A DNA stretch of 64,000 nucleotides, from assembly GCF_003860585.1 (NCBI RefSeq), contig NZ_CP034159.1, positions 620,001 through 684,000 on the forward strand. The letters are read 5' to 3'. A model generated the notes under the pieces. The model had not been told where the DNA came from. It worked only from the letters and a program-made list of their open reading frames with translations, and searched no databases. Both the position numbers and the translations under genes were made by a program. This DNA is from Kaistella carnis. GTDB lineage: Bacteria; Bacteroidota; Bacteroidia; Flavobacteriales; Weeksellaceae. This document shows, one piece after another, positions 9,222 through 18,754 of the stretch. Every line of letters begins with the position of its first letter. Position 1 is the stretch's first letter.

Positions 9222-9506
9222 GCCTCAAAGATAAATATTTTTATCAAAATTTATGGCTTAAAAATAGCGGCAAATCTCGTTTCTGTGTCTTCCAGATTTT
9301 TTATTTTGATAGTTAAAATGATGTTTCGTCTGATTATATTGAAAAGATCTTTTTTAGAACTATTGTTTATTAAAGAAATTTCAATGTTCTTTTATACAGA
9401 TGTGGAGGAAGAAATCCATTTAAGAAGCTTAACAAACTTTAACCAAACTTACTTTCGTAGTTCAGTAATATTTAGGATATTTGCGCATTATTTTTAAAAA
9501 TAGAGA

Positions 9507-10781
9507 ATGAAAAGATTTTTTGTATTACCACTCATCGCGGCCGGCTTTTTTCTGAATGCGCAAACAATTGGTAATTCTCCTTACGCTGCTTTTGGAATTG
9601 GAGATGTGAAGTATGATAATACAGCTGATATCAATGCCATGGGTGGTATTTCTACCGCATATATTTGGGATTTCAACAATAATTTTAATTTTAGCAATCC
9701 CGCTGCAAATAAAAACTTAGAATTAACAACTTTGAAAATTGAAGGTTCGAATGAGAATAATTTCTTCAAATCAAATGTTGATGATATGAGTTCTACCAAA
9801 CATTCAAGTTACCTTTCTAACCTTACGATCGCTTTTCCTATTTCAAGTAAAATTAAATTTGGAATGGGATATCAACCGTACAGTTCGAAAAAATACGCGG
9901 TGCTGAGTTCGAGAGAAACTGAAGGTGGCAATACACAACAGAGTATTTTTAGAGGAGAAGGAACTTTGAGTACCGTACAGGCTGCTTTAGGTTATCAAAT
10001 TACGCCGGAATTTGCATTGGGTCTTCGCTCTAACTTTTATTTCGGAAATCTGTATGACATCAACGAGTTAACTTTTTCTAACGCAGAACTAATTAACGGA
10101 TACGAAACTAAAAATAAGATCAAAACTTTTAATTTCACGTTGGGTACTGCTTATCAGAAAAAGCTGCAAAACGATAGAAAATTGACTTTGGGAGCGACGT
10201 ACACTTTTGGGAATACCGGTCAAATGGAAACAAATTATGTAAACAGTACTTATTATTATACTCCGGGACAAACCAAAAATAACATCAGCGTTATTGAAGA
10301 AAAATTCAGTGAAGATAAAAATCTTATCCCAATGGAATTGTCTGTGGGAGCTGGGTACGGAAGAGACGCAAAATGGTTTGTAGGAACACAGTTTGATTAT
10401 AAAAAAGGAGAAACTATTCAATTTTTAGGTCAGCCTTTTTCAAATGAAAACTCTTACAAAATTTCAGCTGGAGGTTGGTATTTACCGAATTACAACAACT
10501 TTAGAAATTACTTTTCCCGCGTAACTTATCGTTATGGAGCGTATTATGAAAAAGGAAATTTAGCTTTTAACGGCACAAATATTAATCAGTTTGCAGTTAC
10601 AGGTGGTGTTTCTTTACCATTTGAAAACAGAAGTGCAAGCAGAATGAGCGGTATTGATTTAGGAATTGAATTGGGTAAAAGAGGAACATTGGACAATAAT
10701 CTGATTCGTCAGAATTTTGTAAACTTAAAAATCGGAATTAATTTCGCAGATAAATGGTTTACTAAACGTCTTTATGATTAA
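9507..10781 (+). CDS. Putative outer-membrane beta-barrel protein, FadL/porin-like
   Basis: A 424-residue protein with a clear signal peptide (MKRFFVLPLIAAGFFLNAQ, cut after NAQ). The rest is rich in alternating hydrophobic/aromatic beta strands and in Asn, Gly and Tyr, and ends NLKIGINFADKWFTKRLYD, consistent with an outer-membrane beta barrel. The opening SPYAAFGIGDVKYDNTADINAMGG resembles N termini of FadL-like proteins of Bacteroidota. It is followed after only 3 bases by lptC, so both are probably cotranscribed and linked to envelope biogenesis. The specific function is unknown. Confidence 0.7.
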   Translation: MKRFFVLPLIAAGFFLNAQTIGNSPYAAFGIGDVKYDNTADINAMGGISTAYIWDFNNNFNFSNPAANKNLELTTLKIEGSNENNFFKSNVDDMSSTKHSSYLSNLTIAFPISSKIKFGMGYQPYSSKKYAVLSSRETEGGNTQQSIFRGEGTLSTVQAALGYQITPEFALGLRSNFYFGNLYDINELTFSNAELINGYETKNKIKTFNFTLGTAYQKKLQNDRKLTLGATYTFGNTGQMETNYVNSTYYYTPGQTKNNISVIEEKFSEDKNLIPMELSVGAGYGRDAKWFVGTQFDYKKGETIQFLGQPFSNENSYKISAGGWYLPNYNNFRNYFSRVTYRYGAYYEKGNLAFNGTNINQFAVTGGVSLPFENRSASRMSGIDLGIELGKRGTLDNNLIRQNFVNLKIGINFADKWFTKRLYD

Positions 10782-10784
10782 AAG

Positions 10785-11375
10785 ATGAACGTCTTTAGAA
10801 CAATAAAAATTAAAAATATAGCCGCCTTTTTGGGTTGTGCTATATTTTTTGCTTTGACCTCATGTGAAGAAGATCTTGCCAAGATCAATAAAAACAAAAA
10901 TACCAATTTCCCATCGCAGATTATTAATAATGCCAATATCGTACAGCGGGATTCGGGAATGATCAAATTGCGCGCTACTGCTCCACTCATTGAGAAGTAC
11001 GAATATATTGATTCTCCTTATATAGTCGCCAGAAAAGGAATTAATATTCTCTTTTACGATAAAAAGAAACCTGATGCTCCGGGTAAAATCTCAGCTAAAT
11101 TTGCTAAGTTTAATGAGAAGAAAAAATTCTACGAGGCCAAAGGAAACGTTAAAATAATCAGCAATGAAAATCAGATGTTTGCAATGCAATCGGTTTATTG
11201 GGATCAAGTCAAGAAAACAATCTCTACTAAAGACACGGTTTATGTTACTGATAAAGACGGATCTACGCTGGTTGGTGCGAACGGAATGATCGCCAAGGAT
11301 GACTTTTCGGAATATACGTTCTATAATAATTCCGGTGATATTAATGCGCAAAAGATTCCGGAGAAAGGGCAATAA
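10785..11375 (+). CDS. lptC: LPS export ABC transporter periplasmic protein LptC
   Basis: A 196-residue lipoprotein: signal peptide with lipobox LTSC at residues 24-27, then a single jellyroll-like LptC domain with paired strands (MIKLRATAPLIEKYEY, GINILFYD, ISAKFAKF, YEAKGNVKI, DTVYVTDKDG). LptC passes lipopolysaccharide from LptB2FG in the inner membrane to the periplasmic bridge. Many Gram-negatives anchor LptC with a helix, while here a lipobox is seen, as is common in Bacteroidota. It starts 3 bases after the barrel protein gene. Confidence 0.87.
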   Translation: MNVFRTIKIKNIAAFLGCAIFFALTSCEEDLAKINKNKNTNFPSQIINNANIVQRDSGMIKLRATAPLIEKYEYIDSPYIVARKGINILFYDKKKPDAPGKISAKFAKFNEKKKFYEAKGNVKIISNENQMFAMQSVYWDQVKKTISTKDTVYVTDKDGSTLVGANGMIAKDDFSEYTFYNNSGDINAQKIPEKGQ

Positions 11376-11441
11376 TTCGCTCTTCTTAAATTTGAAGTAA
11401 TTTTTTAGCAACAATTCTTACACTTAAGAAAATTTGATCTC

Positions 11442-12491
11442 ATGATTTTTCACGCTTTAGGATTAATGTCAGGAACAAGTCTGGATGGATTGGATATTTG
11501 CCATGCGTCTTTTCAAAAAGATGATCTGGGTCAATGGCAATTCAGAATTTTAAATGCTTCTACTTTTCCTTATACTGAAGTCTGGGAAAATCGCCTTCGA
11601 AATGCAACTCGGTTATCGGCGGAAGAACTCTATGAACTTAATTCGGACTATGGTTTTTATCTGGGTGAAAAAGCAAATGAGTTTATCAAAGAATATTCTT
11701 TAAAAAATATCGATTTAATAGCTTCCCACGGACATACGGTTTTTCATCAGCCTCAAAAAAAATTTACCGTTCAAACTGGTGACGGTCGTGCGATTAAACT
11801 TTTAACGAAGCTTCCCGTGGTTTATGATTTCAGAAGTCAGGATGTTTTGATGGGTGGCAACGGAGCGCCTTTAGTGCCGATCGGTGACGAATTACTGTTT
11901 TCTGAGTACGATGCTTGTCTAAATATTGGTGGATTTTCTAACATCTCCTTTAAAGAAAATGGTCATAGGATCGCCTTCGATATTTGTCCCGTGAATATCG
12001 TTTTAAATCATTTTGCCAAAAAGGTCGGAAAAGATTTCGATGAAAATGGCAATCTTGCCCGAACCGGAAAAGTAGATCATGCGCTGTTATCAAAACTGAA
12101 TTCCTTACCATTTTATCAGGAGAAACCGCCCAAATCATTAGGAATGGAATGGGTAGCTGAAAATATTTTACCACATTTAGAAAATGAAAATTCAATAGAT
12201 GTCTTAGCGACATTTACAGAACATGCTGCGATTCAGGTTGCAGAAGTTTTAAATCGAAATGCAATTCAGAAAATAGTATTTACAGGTGGCGGCACTTACA
12301 ATACCTATTTTTTGGAAAGAATAAAAACAAAGACCGAAACCCAAATTATCGTTCCCGAGGAGGAGATTATTAACTTTAAAGAAGCTCTGATCTTCGCTTT
12401 CATGGGCGTTTTGCGTGTGAACAATGAAATTAATATATTGTCTTCAGCAACCGGAAGTTCAGAGAATCACTGTTCCGGAATTGTGATATAA
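11442..12491 (+). CDS. anmK: Anhydro-N-acetylmuramic acid kinase
   Basis: A 349-residue kinase of the ASKHA fold. The N-terminal phosphate-binding loop GLMSGTSLDGLD is diagnostic of AnmK. Further signs are ASHGHTVFHQP (catalytic region), GGNGAPLVP, NIGGFSNIS and the C-terminal FTGGGTYN adenosine motif. It converts 1,6-anhydroMurNAc into MurNAc-6-phosphate in cell-wall recycling. The length is close to that of other Bacteroidota AnmK (about 350). It lies 26 bases before the GNAT-nitrilase fusion. Confidence 0.94.
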   Translation: MIFHALGLMSGTSLDGLDICHASFQKDDLGQWQFRILNASTFPYTEVWENRLRNATRLSAEELYELNSDYGFYLGEKANEFIKEYSLKNIDLIASHGHTVFHQPQKKFTVQTGDGRAIKLLTKLPVVYDFRSQDVLMGGNGAPLVPIGDELLFSEYDACLNIGGFSNISFKENGHRIAFDICPVNIVLNHFAKKVGKDFDENGNLARTGKVDHALLSKLNSLPFYQEKPPKSLGMEWVAENILPHLENENSIDVLATFTEHAAIQVAEVLNRNAIQKIVFTGGGTYNTYFLERIKTKTETQIIVPEEEIINFKEALIFAFMGVLRVNNEINILSSATGSSENHCSGIVI

Positions 12492-12517
12492 AAAAACTTT
12501 AATATAAATACATAGAG

Positions 12518-14041
12518 ATGCAAATAGATATTAGAAATTTAGCCCTTTCAGATTACGACGAACTGCGGGAAACCATGCTCAAAGCGTATCCTACAATGTC
12601 GGAAAGTATTTGGTCTAAAAAAAGCATTCAGAAACTCATTAAAATTTTTCCTGACGGTCAAATCTGCATCACCGTTGATGAAAAAATTGCGGCGGTTTGT
12701 CTCTCCCTTAAAGTGCAGTATGAACTCTTCGGAGATGATCATACGTATAAAGAAATTACCGGGAACTACACTTTTAACACCCATTCTGATACCGGAAATG
12801 TCTTATACGGAATTGAAATTTTTGTAGATCCGGAATTCAGAGAATTACGTCTGGCGCGCAGATTATATGATGCCAGAAAAGAACTCTGTGAAAAACTAAA
12901 TTTAAAATCAATTGTAGTAGGTGGCAGAATTCCTCACTATCACTTACACAGTGCCGAATTAACGCCCCGCCAATATATTCAGCAAGTTCGCAAGAAAGAA
13001 ATTTATGACCCCGTTTTAAGTTTTCAGCTCGCGAATAATTTCTTACCGGTGCGGGTTCTCAAAAATTACTTGCCTGAAGATTTACATTCCGAAGAAAATG
13101 CAGTTTTGCTGCAGTGGAACAATATTTACTATAGCAAAAAGCCGAATACCATGCAGGATTCGGTCATTCGTCTTGGATTAATTCAGTGGCAAATGCGCCA
13201 TTTTAAAGACCTCGAAGCTTTTTATGAACAGGTAGAATTTTTTGTAAATGTAATGGCAGATTACAAATCAGATTTCATTATGTTCCCCGAATTCTTCAAT
13301 ACGCCTCTACTCGCTCCTTTCAATGACCTTAATGAAAGAGACAGTATGTTTAAACTGGCGGAACTCACAGAGGAAATTAAGAATAAACTATCTCAGTTAG
13401 CCATCGCTTACAACATTAATATTATTGGTGGAAGTATGCCTTATGTAGAGAATGAGGAGTTGTACAACATCAGTTATTTACTGCACCGAGACGGAAAAAT
13501 TGATGAACACCGCAAGGTTCACATTACGCCGAATGAAAGAAAATATTATGGAATGAAAGGTGGCGACCAAATTAAAGTCATCGATACCGATTGTGGAAAA
13601 GTAGGACTTGTAATTTGTTATGACGTAGAATTTCCGGAGTTACCAAGACTTCTAGCGGATCAGGGAATGAAAATTTTATTTGTTCCTTACCTTACCGATA
13701 CGCAAAATGCTTATATGCGTGTTCGAAACTGTGCATCTGCACGTGCCATTGAAAATGAGTGTTATGTTGCCATTGCAGGCTGTGTGGGCAACTTGCCGGG
13801 AGTAAATAATATGGATATTCAGTACGGACAGGCTGCGGTTTTCACGCCATCTGATTTTGCATTCCCTTCAAATGCAATTAAAGGAGAAGCGACTCCAAAT
13901 ACAGAAAGTACTTTAATTGTAGATGTCGATTTAAATTTGCTGAAAGAACTGCATCATTACGGCGCCGTAAGAACAATGAGTGACCGTAGAAAAGATCTGT
14001 ACGACACCATTTCGCATCACCCAGAAAGTGATTTAGAGTAA
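12518..14041 (+). CDS. GNAT N-acetyltransferase / carbon-nitrogen hydrolase fusion
   Basis: A 507-residue two-domain protein. Residues about 1-165 resemble a GNAT acetyltransferase, with the strand-loop GIEIFVDPEFRELRLARRLY containing the acetyl-CoA loop. Residues about 215-500 are a nitrilase-superfamily amidase with the Glu-Lys-Cys triad visible as MFPEFF, EHRKVHITPNE and VGLVICYDVEFPE. The nitrilase part usually hydrolyses amides or nitriles. This fusion is known from several bacteria, but its substrate is not known. The gene is complete and shows no odd codon use. Confidence 0.9.
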   Translation: MQIDIRNLALSDYDELRETMLKAYPTMSESIWSKKSIQKLIKIFPDGQICITVDEKIAAVCLSLKVQYELFGDDHTYKEITGNYTFNTHSDTGNVLYGIEIFVDPEFRELRLARRLYDARKELCEKLNLKSIVVGGRIPHYHLHSAELTPRQYIQQVRKKEIYDPVLSFQLANNFLPVRVLKNYLPEDLHSEENAVLLQWNNIYYSKKPNTMQDSVIRLGLIQWQMRHFKDLEAFYEQVEFFVNVMADYKSDFIMFPEFFNTPLLAPFNDLNERDSMFKLAELTEEIKNKLSQLAIAYNINIIGGSMPYVENEELYNISYLLHRDGKIDEHRKVHITPNERKYYGMKGGDQIKVIDTDCGKVGLVICYDVEFPELPRLLADQGMKILFVPYLTDTQNAYMRVRNCASARAIENECYVAIAGCVGNLPGVNNMDIQYGQAAVFTPSDFAFPSNAIKGEATPNTESTLIVDVDLNLLKELHHYGAVRTMSDRRKDLYDTISHHPESDLE

Positions 14042-14183
14042 ATAATAATCCTACCACTTTTTTAAGTTGTGGGATTTTAAAAAGGATAGATAAAGAACTA
14101 AATAAATTAATGAAATCAGAGTTCCATATCTGTTTGTGGCATAACTTTTGCAAAAATGTCACCTAAATCTAAATATTTTAAAG

Positions 14184-14594
14184 ATGAACATCAAACTTTT
14201 ATTACCCGTTTTAGCATTATCATTAACCGTAGCTTCTTGCTCTAAAGAAAAAACAGAATCCACTTCAATGGACACTACTGTTGACAGTATGGCGTTACCG
14301 GCGCAAGATTCTGCAATGACGGAAACAATGCCGATGGATTCTATGCAGGCAGTTACTCCTGTTAACTATGTAAGTAACGACGGAAAAACAACCTTCACCC
14401 TTACTCCTGATACAGGCAACGGAACGGTAGTTGTAAAAAATGAAACCGACGGTAAAACCTACAATATGAAACAAGAAGTTTCAGGAAGTGGAGAAAAATA
14501 TGTTGATGAGAACGGATACTATTTCATCGGTCACCAAGGTGAGTTTTACTTTGGAAAAGACGGTAAAGATTTGGTAACAGGTAAAATGAAATAA
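14184..14594 (+). CDS. Small lipoprotein, possibly MliC-like lysozyme-inhibitor fold
   Basis: A 136-residue lipoprotein starting at ATG 14184, where a signal peptide MNIKLLLPVLALSLTVASC with lipobox VASC begins directly. A Ser/Thr/Asp/Met-rich linker with repeated MDS/MDT units (residues 28-60) follows, then a compact domain with SNDGKTTFTLT, GKTYNMKQEVSGSGEKYVD and YYFIGHQGEFYF. This pattern resembles the MliC/PliC C-type lysozyme inhibitor fold, although the usual cysteines are not seen. The gene lies just behind an anmK-containing group. The function is a guess. Confidence 0.65.
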   Translation: MNIKLLLPVLALSLTVASCSKEKTESTSMDTTVDSMALPAQDSAMTETMPMDSMQAVTPVNYVSNDGKTTFTLTPDTGNGTVVVKNETDGKTYNMKQEVSGSGEKYVDENGYYFIGHQGEFYFGKDGKDLVTGKMK

Positions 14595-14614
14595 TTTATC
14601 CTACATAAATTTTT

Positions 14615-14645
14615 AAAAGGCGATCTGAAAAGATTGCCTTTTTTT
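14615..14645 (+). terminator. Rho-independent terminator
   Basis: AAAAGGCGATC pairs with GATTGCCTTTT (one G-T pair) and a run of T follows. It lies 20 bases after the lipoprotein stop. Confidence 0.8.
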
Positions 14646-14680
14646 GTACTCAAATTAGTTAGAGTTAAATTATAAAACAA

Positions 14681-14711
14681 ATGCCGACTATTAAAATAAT
14701 CGGCATTTTTT
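14681..14711. terminator. Terminator between convergent genes
   Basis: ATGCCGA and TCGGCAT flank an AT-rich loop that can pair further. T-rich tails exist on both strands. It is well placed to end the TonB receptor transcript on the minus strand. Confidence 0.65.
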
Positions 14712-14733
14712 ATAGAGGAAACGAAGCAAGTCG

Positions 14734-17163
14734 TTACAGCTTAAACTCAAGTTTTACATTAAAAAATCGACCCGTCAACCGAACAGGAACCGGATAATTA
14801 TAACCTGTATTCACATCATTTACCCACTGATTAGCAACGGTATTATTGATATTAAAGGCATTGAAAATCTGAACACCTAATGTAAGTTCATTAAAATTGC
14901 CCCAGAAACCACCGTTCACTTTATTGTCTTTTTGATCGATGAATACTTTAGACAATCCAATATCAACTCTTTTGTAGGAAGGCAAAGTCCGCTGAAATTT
15001 ATAAGGTGCTTCGAAATCCGGTTTACCATTCATATCCAAAGAAATCGGTGTTCCCGAAGGTAATCCGTTTGCGTACACCAATGTTAAATTCACACGCATT
15101 GATGGAAACTTGGGCATATAATCCTGGTAAAACATAGAGAATCTGAAACGTGGATCTGTTGGTCTTGGAATATCACCTCTTCCTTCAATATTTTCATAAA
15201 CCCGGGCATAACTTGCGGAAATCCAGGAATCAACTCCCGGTACAAATTCACCGAATAAGCGAGTATCAACCCCGTACGCATATCCTTCCGCATTATTTTC
15301 ACCCGCATATCTGATTCGTACATTATCCAAATAATAAGGGATCAGATCATCCATTTTCTTAAAGTACGCTTCCGTGGTTAATTTAAAAGGACGGTCCACC
15401 ATTCTGAATTCATAGTCGTTTGCCAAAATAATCTGCATGGAACGCTGCGACTTTATGTTGGGATTAAAATTTCCGTCCACGTCCTTAATTTCTTTGTAGA
15501 AAGGTGCCTGGTAATACACACCGCCCGAAACTTTGAATAACATATCCATGTCCCAATTAGGTTTAATGGCGATTTGCGCACGGGGCGAAATAATTGTTTC
15601 ATCGTTAAAATCCCAATGAGCTGCACGAATCCCGGCATTTACAAAAACTCTGTTCTCCCCCCAGTAAAATTTCTTGGAATACTGCGCATAGGCAGACAAT
15701 CGCGTCGGCTGAATGTGATTAGCTCCCGAAATATGATAGCGCAAACGCAGTTGCGAAGGATCCAAAGTTCCTGGATCAACATAATTTCTTGGCGTGCTGT
15801 ATCCAAGGGAATCGACCAATTGCCATTCGTTCGTAAAATCTTTTAAATTTTCTTTTTCGAATTTTAGACCAACTTCAAAATCGGTATTTACATCAGGTGA
15901 ATATTTGGTTTTAAACTGAGTTCCATAAGTTTTTACCATCAAATCATTTCTTGCATGATCGATTTGTCCGCCTACATCATAAGAAGTAATTGGCGCACCG
16001 GTAATTGGATCAAAGGTTTGTAACGCATAGGCCGAAGCGATGGAATAATACTCACGCTCCCGGTTTTGATAGGCAAAATTATCGAGAGAAAAGCTCCATT
16101 TTTTATTGGGTTTAAAATTGACGGAAGCGGTGCCCATCATATTTTTATACTGATCATCTTCGGTTCCATTATAAAAAACACTCAGTTTTAAAGGACTTTG
16201 CAAAGTTCCGAACTCCACTTCCTTTACTTTTGGCACCATTTCATAATCGTTCTTGCTCCAGTAACCGATAAAAGAAACGTCCCACTTTTCATTTAATTTA
16301 TAATTAATGTAGGTTTGAAGATCCATGTATTGCGGATTAAAATCCGTGTCTTCATTCAAAGTGTTTAAAACCAGATTGGTATTCCGGTAACGACCGGAAA
16401 TCATAGCAGACAGTTTCTTATCCTTTGAGGCAAAACCTGTCGTAAGTCTGCCACCAATTAAACTTGCTTCTCCGGAAAGTTCAAATTTCGTCGGTTGTCG
16501 GTAATAAATATTTAAAGAAGACGACATTTTATCACCATATTTTGCTTCAAAACCGCCGGCAGAAAAGTTAATCGACTGCACCATATCCGGATTGATAATA
16601 CTGAGTCCTTCCTGCAAAGAGTTTCTAATTAAAAAAGGACGGTAGATTTCAATATCGTTAATGTAAATGAGGTTTTCGTCATAATTTCCACCACGAACCA
16701 TATACTGGGAAGAAAGCTCGGCGTTGGAATTTACAGATGGTAAAGTTTTCAATAGTCCTTCAACACCGCCTGAAAGTGAGGCGACCTGCTGCGCTTCTTT
16801 CGTAGAAATCTCCATTGAAGTAAGATCCGTTACTTTAGGCTTTCCTTTTTTCTGAAAAACAACTTCCTGTATCTGTGTTTCGCGCTGTGTATTCACAAAC
16901 AGAACATTTACATTCTGAGTTTTTGGTGTGGGTCTGATATTTTTACTAAAGCCTCTGAAATTTTCTTTCTGTACAGATAATTGCTGCTCAGAATCGGCCA
17001 AAATAATTTTGACGAAACCATTATCATCCGTAGTGAAATTTTGATTGTTGTAAAAAACATTGGCCTGAGAAACAGGTTTTCCGTCTTCGTCTAAAACTTT
17101 AAGATTAATTTGCGAAAACGCAAACGCAGGCATTACTGAAAGGAGTAAAAGAATTTTTTTCAA
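14734..17163 (-). CDS. TonB-dependent receptor with N-terminal carboxypeptidase-regulatory domain
   Basis: An 809-residue outer-membrane receptor. A TTG start at 17163 gives a canonical signal peptide (M)KKILLLLSVMPAFAFSQ; a TTG ten codons upstream (17193) is possible but puts ten extra residues before it. Next are an NLKVLDEDGKPVSQANVFYNN carboxypeptidase-D regulatory-like domain (about 20-95), a plug domain with VASLSGGVEGLLKTLPSV and SQYMVRGGNYDENLIYIND (about 125-235), and a 22-strand-type barrel ending NVKLEFKL. Uptake of a chelate or glycan through TonB energy is expected; the ligand is unknown. It starts 34 bases behind kdsA, so the two may be cotranscribed. Confidence 0.9.
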   Translation of the reverse strand: MKKILLLLSVMPAFAFSQINLKVLDEDGKPVSQANVFYNNQNFTTDDNGFVKIILADSEQQLSVQKENFRGFSKNIRPTPKTQNVNVLFVNTQRETQIQEVVFQKKGKPKVTDLTSMEISTKEAQQVASLSGGVEGLLKTLPSVNSNAELSSQYMVRGGNYDENLIYINDIEIYRPFLIRNSLQEGLSIINPDMVQSINFSAGGFEAKYGDKMSSSLNIYYRQPTKFELSGEASLIGGRLTTGFASKDKKLSAMISGRYRNTNLVLNTLNEDTDFNPQYMDLQTYINYKLNEKWDVSFIGYWSKNDYEMVPKVKEVEFGTLQSPLKLSVFYNGTEDDQYKNMMGTASVNFKPNKKWSFSLDNFAYQNREREYYSIASAYALQTFDPITGAPITSYDVGGQIDHARNDLMVKTYGTQFKTKYSPDVNTDFEVGLKFEKENLKDFTNEWQLVDSLGYSTPRNYVDPGTLDPSQLRLRYHISGANHIQPTRLSAYAQYSKKFYWGENRVFVNAGIRAAHWDFNDETIISPRAQIAIKPNWDMDMLFKVSGGVYYQAPFYKEIKDVDGNFNPNIKSQRSMQIILANDYEFRMVDRPFKLTTEAYFKKMDDLIPYYLDNVRIRYAGENNAEGYAYGVDTRLFGEFVPGVDSWISASYARVYENIEGRGDIPRPTDPRFRFSMFYQDYMPKFPSMRVNLTLVYANGLPSGTPISLDMNGKPDFEAPYKFQRTLPSYKRVDIGLSKVFIDQKDNKVNGGFWGNFNELTLGVQIFNAFNINNTVANQWVNDVNTGYNYPVPVRLTGRFFNVKLEFKL

Positions 17164-17197
17164 GGTAAAAAATTTAGATTTTAAAGATAACAAAAAA

Positions 17198-18007
17198 TTA
17201 CAGAATCGCTTCCCGCACCCGCGTTAATTTCTGCAGTAGATCTTCGAGTTTATCCAGACGCAGCATGTTGGCACCATCTGAAAGTGCACAGCTTGGATCG
17301 GGGTGTGTTTCTATAAAAAGCCCATCGGCTCCTACAGCGATTCCGGCTTTGGCAATCGTTTCGATGAGTTCCGGTCTTCCACCGGTTACGCCCGAACTTT
17401 GATTCGGTTGTTGCAGGGAATGTGTAACATCTAAGATCACCGGCGCATAATTTCTCATGGTTGGAATACCACGGAAATCAACCACCAAATCGGTGTATCC
17501 AAAAGAATTTCCCCTTTCTATAATTGCGGTTTTTGGATTGCCTGAATCGTTCACTTTCTGAACTGCAAACTGCATGGATTCCGGAGAAAGGAACTGTCCT
17601 TTTTTCAGACTCACACATTTTCCTGTCTTTGCAGCGGCAATCAATAGATCGGTTTGTCGAACTAAAAATGCCGGGATTTGAAGAACATCAACATATTGAG
17701 CTGCCAAAGCGGCGTGTTCATTTTCATGAATATCAGTAGTGGTCGGAATATTAAAAGTCTCTCCTACTTTTCTCAGAATTTCCAAAGATTTTTCTTCGCC
17801 AATGGTGGTAAAAGAATCGACTCTGCTTCGGTTGGCTTTTTTGAAACTCCCTTTAAAAATATAGGGAATATTATATTTGTTCGTGATTTCAACAATTTTT
17901 TCTGCAATATTTAAAGCCATTTCTTCGCCTTCGATAATGCAAGGTCCGGCAATCAGGAAAAAGTTTTTTGAATCTTTGTGATGAATATTTTCTAAGTATT
18001 GAATCAT
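17198..18007 (-). CDS. kdsA: 3-deoxy-8-phosphooctulonate synthase
   Basis: A 269-residue TIM-barrel aldolase-type enzyme. It shows FFLIAGPCIIEGEEMA, FKGSFKKANRSR, TTDIHENEHA, QIPAFLVRQTDLL, SLKKGQFLSPE and IETHPDPSCALSDGANM, which are the KdsA signature blocks. It condenses phosphoenolpyruvate with arabinose-5-phosphate to make Kdo-8-phosphate for the inner core of lipopolysaccharide. A TATTTTTG -7-like element at 18041-18048 on the minus strand precedes the ATG by about 33 bases. Confidence 0.95.
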   Translation of the reverse strand: MIQYLENIHHKDSKNFFLIAGPCIIEGEEMALNIAEKIVEITNKYNIPYIFKGSFKKANRSRVDSFTTIGEEKSLEILRKVGETFNIPTTTDIHENEHAALAAQYVDVLQIPAFLVRQTDLLIAAAKTGKCVSLKKGQFLSPESMQFAVQKVNDSGNPKTAIIERGNSFGYTDLVVDFRGIPTMRNYAPVILDVTHSLQQPNQSSGVTGGRPELIETIAKAGIAVGADGLFIETHPDPSCALSDGANMLRLDKLEDLLQKLTRVREAIL

Positions 18008-18134
18008 TGATTTATTTTTAATAGTAATTAACGATGTTTACAAAAATACGGATTTTTTCGGCGAAATATCTGATTAATTTTAGCTTAAATACACCGGTTA
18101 TGCTGCTTAGAAAACGATATTATTACCGCTTCTA

Positions 18135-18677
18135 TTATTCACTCCAGTTATTAAATTTGGTTGCTATTTTTTCGATCGTATTTATATTTCTTGAAGTCAT
18201 TTTATCTTTCAATGCCTTCCTTCCTAATATTTTTCCAAAATCTGAATCCAACGTATTTCCTTTGGTGATTTGCCAATAGAAAACATCGTCCACAATTTCG
18301 CCTTTTTCATTTTCTATTTTTAAAGTTGATTCGAATTCTTCTAAAAGTATTTCAGCTACATCTTTTTGTCCAATAAAAGTATAAACATGAAAATCGTCTA
18401 ATTTTCTGAAAGGATTTCGGGAAATAATATCACCTAGTTCTTTTTCAGATTTGATGAAAAGAACAGCTTCATAATTAAAATAGTCGGAAAGGTATTTTTC
18501 TAAAATAATTTTTAATTCAGAAGGCTCTTTTTCCGAAGTGAATAAAATATTACCCGTGGCTAAAACTGAGGAAACATTTTCAACTCCGGCTTTTGAAAAC
18601 ACATTACAAACTTCAGCCATTTTCATCGCAGTTCCTTTCACATTTACGCCCCGAAGAAATGCACAGTATTTCATCAT
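18135..18677 (-). CDS. DUF1697 domain-containing protein
   Basis: A 180-residue cytoplasmic protein that begins MMKYCAFLRGVNVKGTAMKM, the typical start of the DUF1697 family (FLRGINVGG-type motif), followed by NVSSVLATGNILFTSEK and a C-terminal WQITKGNTLDSDFGKILGRK stretch. The family has no established biochemical role. The gene stands alone, with a terminator for the next minus-strand gene upstream of it and kdsA downstream. Confidence 0.85.
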   Translation of the reverse strand: MMKYCAFLRGVNVKGTAMKMAEVCNVFSKAGVENVSSVLATGNILFTSEKEPSELKIILEKYLSDYFNYEAVLFIKSEKELGDIISRNPFRKLDDFHVYTFIGQKDVAEILLEEFESTLKIENEKGEIVDDVFYWQITKGNTLDSDFGKILGRKALKDKMTSRNINTIEKIATKFNNWSE

Positions 18678-18700
18678 TTTTATTAATTGTTAAATATAAA

Positions 18701-18730
18701 AAAAGAGCAACTTTACAATTGCTCTTTTCT
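18701..18730 (-). terminator. Terminator after the DUF2723 gene
   Basis: AAAAGAGCAA and TTGCTCTTTT form a 10-bp stem around an eight-base loop, with T-rich sequence after it on the minus strand. It lies 25 bases beyond the DUF2723 stop. Confidence 0.75.
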
Positions 18731-18754
18731 TTATTATTTATTTAAATAAGTTAA

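Noticed and set aside
9189-9497. A 102-codon frame in the gap between holB and the barrel protein gene
   Set aside because: It starts inside holB on the other strand, has low-complexity Phe/Ile-rich content and no recognisable domain; it looks like chance in AT-rich DNA.
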